7,288 bases of DNA from an uncultured Bacteroidota bacterium. Its GTDB lineage: Bacteria > Bacteroidota > Bacteroidia > Chitinophagales > Chitinophagaceae. Each line of letters starts with the position of its first letter. The stretch's first letter is position 1. Location: the NCBI GenBank assembly GCA_946479055.1, contig CAMLEX010000242.1, forward strand, positions 1-7,288, read 5' to 3'. The notes below the pieces were generated by a model. That model had not been told where the DNA came from and searched no databases. It saw nothing but the letters and a program-made list of their open reading frames with translations. Position numbers and translations under genes: made by a program. Below are positions 6,495-7,288 of the stretch, in pieces.

Positions 6495-7288
6495 ATGAAG
6501 ATGGCTATCGAAGAACATTCTGCTGATGCTGCTTCTATTTATTTCCGGCTTGCAAATTATATGTCGGCTATTGCAAGCAAGCAGAAATACGAGGATATCA
6601 TTAACTATTACGCCAAGGCTACGGAACTGGCTACTACCGATGAACAAAGATCGCAAGGCTATCACTGGCTCGCTTACTACTACAGGCATTATAAAAAAGA
6701 GGAAGAGGCACAAATGCTCGACTACCTGTATAAATCAGTTGAGTATAATAATAGTTATTCTCCTGCGCTGGAAGATCTGGCCAAATACTACAACACCAAG
6801 AAGAAATACCGAAAGGCCCTGGCTTATTATGATGCCTTGTCATCTATTAAAGAATATTCTGAAAATGTTTGGAGCAACATTGGCAACCTTCACTTGCAAT
6901 TAAAAGAATACGACTAGGCAATTGCTGCTTATAAAACATCATCGCAGATTGAAGAGAATGCTCATGATTATACCAACATGGGCAGGGCATATATGTGGAA
7001 GGGAGAAATGGAAACTGCTTTAGTACAGTTGAAAAGAGCTGTTGAGCTGAATTCAAAAAACGTATATGTTCTTTTCTTTGCCGGCATAGCTTATCAAAAT
7101 ACGGGTGACTATTATCGTGCTTTACATTACTATAATGAAACGATTAAATTAAACCCTTCTCATTCGTATGCACATACGAATATTGCTAGCTGCAAGCAGG
7201 CAACTGAAGGCGAACAGGCTGCCATTGATTACTTAACTGGCATATTGCAATTAAATTTGAACCTGGACAGTAAAGAGGATATTTACAT
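6495..7288 (+). pseudogene. TPR-repeat protein gene interrupted by in-frame TAG; 3' end outside window
   Basis: From ATG 6495 the frame reads 140 codons to TAG at 6915-6917, then continues in the same frame with no further stop to the window edge (123 more codons). Both halves are tetratricopeptide repeats. About seven units begin near ASIYFRLANY (residue 13), SQGYHWLAYYY (53), SPALEDLAKYY (89) and ENVWSNIGNLHLQ (123), and after the stop near AHDYTNMGRAYM, NVYVLFFAGIAYQ and SYAHTNIASCKQ. The TAG falls between the two helices of the fourth unit (KEYD-stop-AIAAYK), where the TPR pattern normally has Glu, Lys or Gln; a single base change from GAG, AAG or CAG explains it. TPR proteins are helical scaffolds for protein-protein contacts, and no partner domain is visible here, so the role is unknown. 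The frame is open upstream to 6441 with protein-like sequence (LPPSEYGNNINEWEAL) but no start, hinting at a lost N-terminus. gggaag at 6484-6489 is a weak ribosome site. No signal peptide is seen. A sequencing error or stop-codon readthrough remains possible. Confidence 0.7.

Noticed and set aside
6450..7056. Minus-strand and alternative-frame ORFs across the TPR region
   Set aside because: They are shadows of the TPR frame, with low-complexity or implausible translations.

Overview
The window carries a four-gene Wadjet anti-plasmid defence operon (jetA-jetB-jetC-jetD, type I by domain content). It is followed by an unusual 42-bp-periodic repeat array and then by a broken tetratricopeptide-repeat (TPR) gene that runs off the right edge. 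The DNA is AT-rich. The start codons lack clear Shine-Dalgarno sequences, and the proteins are rich in Lys, Ile, Asn and Glu. This fits a member of the Bacteroidota, perhaps of the Chitinophagaceae/Sphingobacteriia type, but that is an inference from composition and style; no taxonomic marker gene is present.

Layout. Positions 1-550 hold the C-terminal 182 codons of jetA (DUF3375, MukF/kleisin-like); its start lies left of the window. Positions 547-1113 are jetB (DUF4194, MukE/kite-like). Positions 1110-4511 are jetC (MukB/SMC-like ATPase with Walker A, long coiled coils, a central hinge, an SGGQ signature and Walker B). Positions 4511-5677 are jetD (DUF3322 + DUF2220, Toprim nuclease). Consecutive genes overlap by 4, 4 and 1 nt, so this is one translationally coupled operon. 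By analogy with studied Wadjet systems, JetA, JetB and JetC form an SMC-type motor that extrudes DNA loops and recognises small circular DNA, and JetD cleaves it. All catalytic motifs visible in JetC and JetD are intact, so the system looks functional as far as the window shows.

From 5704, only 27 nt after the jetD stop, to about 6121 lies a degenerate tandem array. Nine units have their TGTTTT-like anchor exactly every 42 bp (5744 to 6080), and a tenth, 40-bp degenerate unit precedes them. The period equals 14 codons and also four turns of B-DNA. The array contains a strong AT-rich inverted repeat (5861-5877 / 5901-5919). The minus-strand reading frame shows 14-residue periodicity but is interrupted by a stop, so coding status is open. 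Positions 6122-6440 contain nothing convincing.

From 6441/6495 to the right end is a TPR-repeat reading frame with about seven TPR units. An in-frame TAG at 6915-6917 splits it in the middle of the fourth unit, and the same frame resumes immediately and stays open to the window edge. It is best read as a pseudogene or a nonsense allele.
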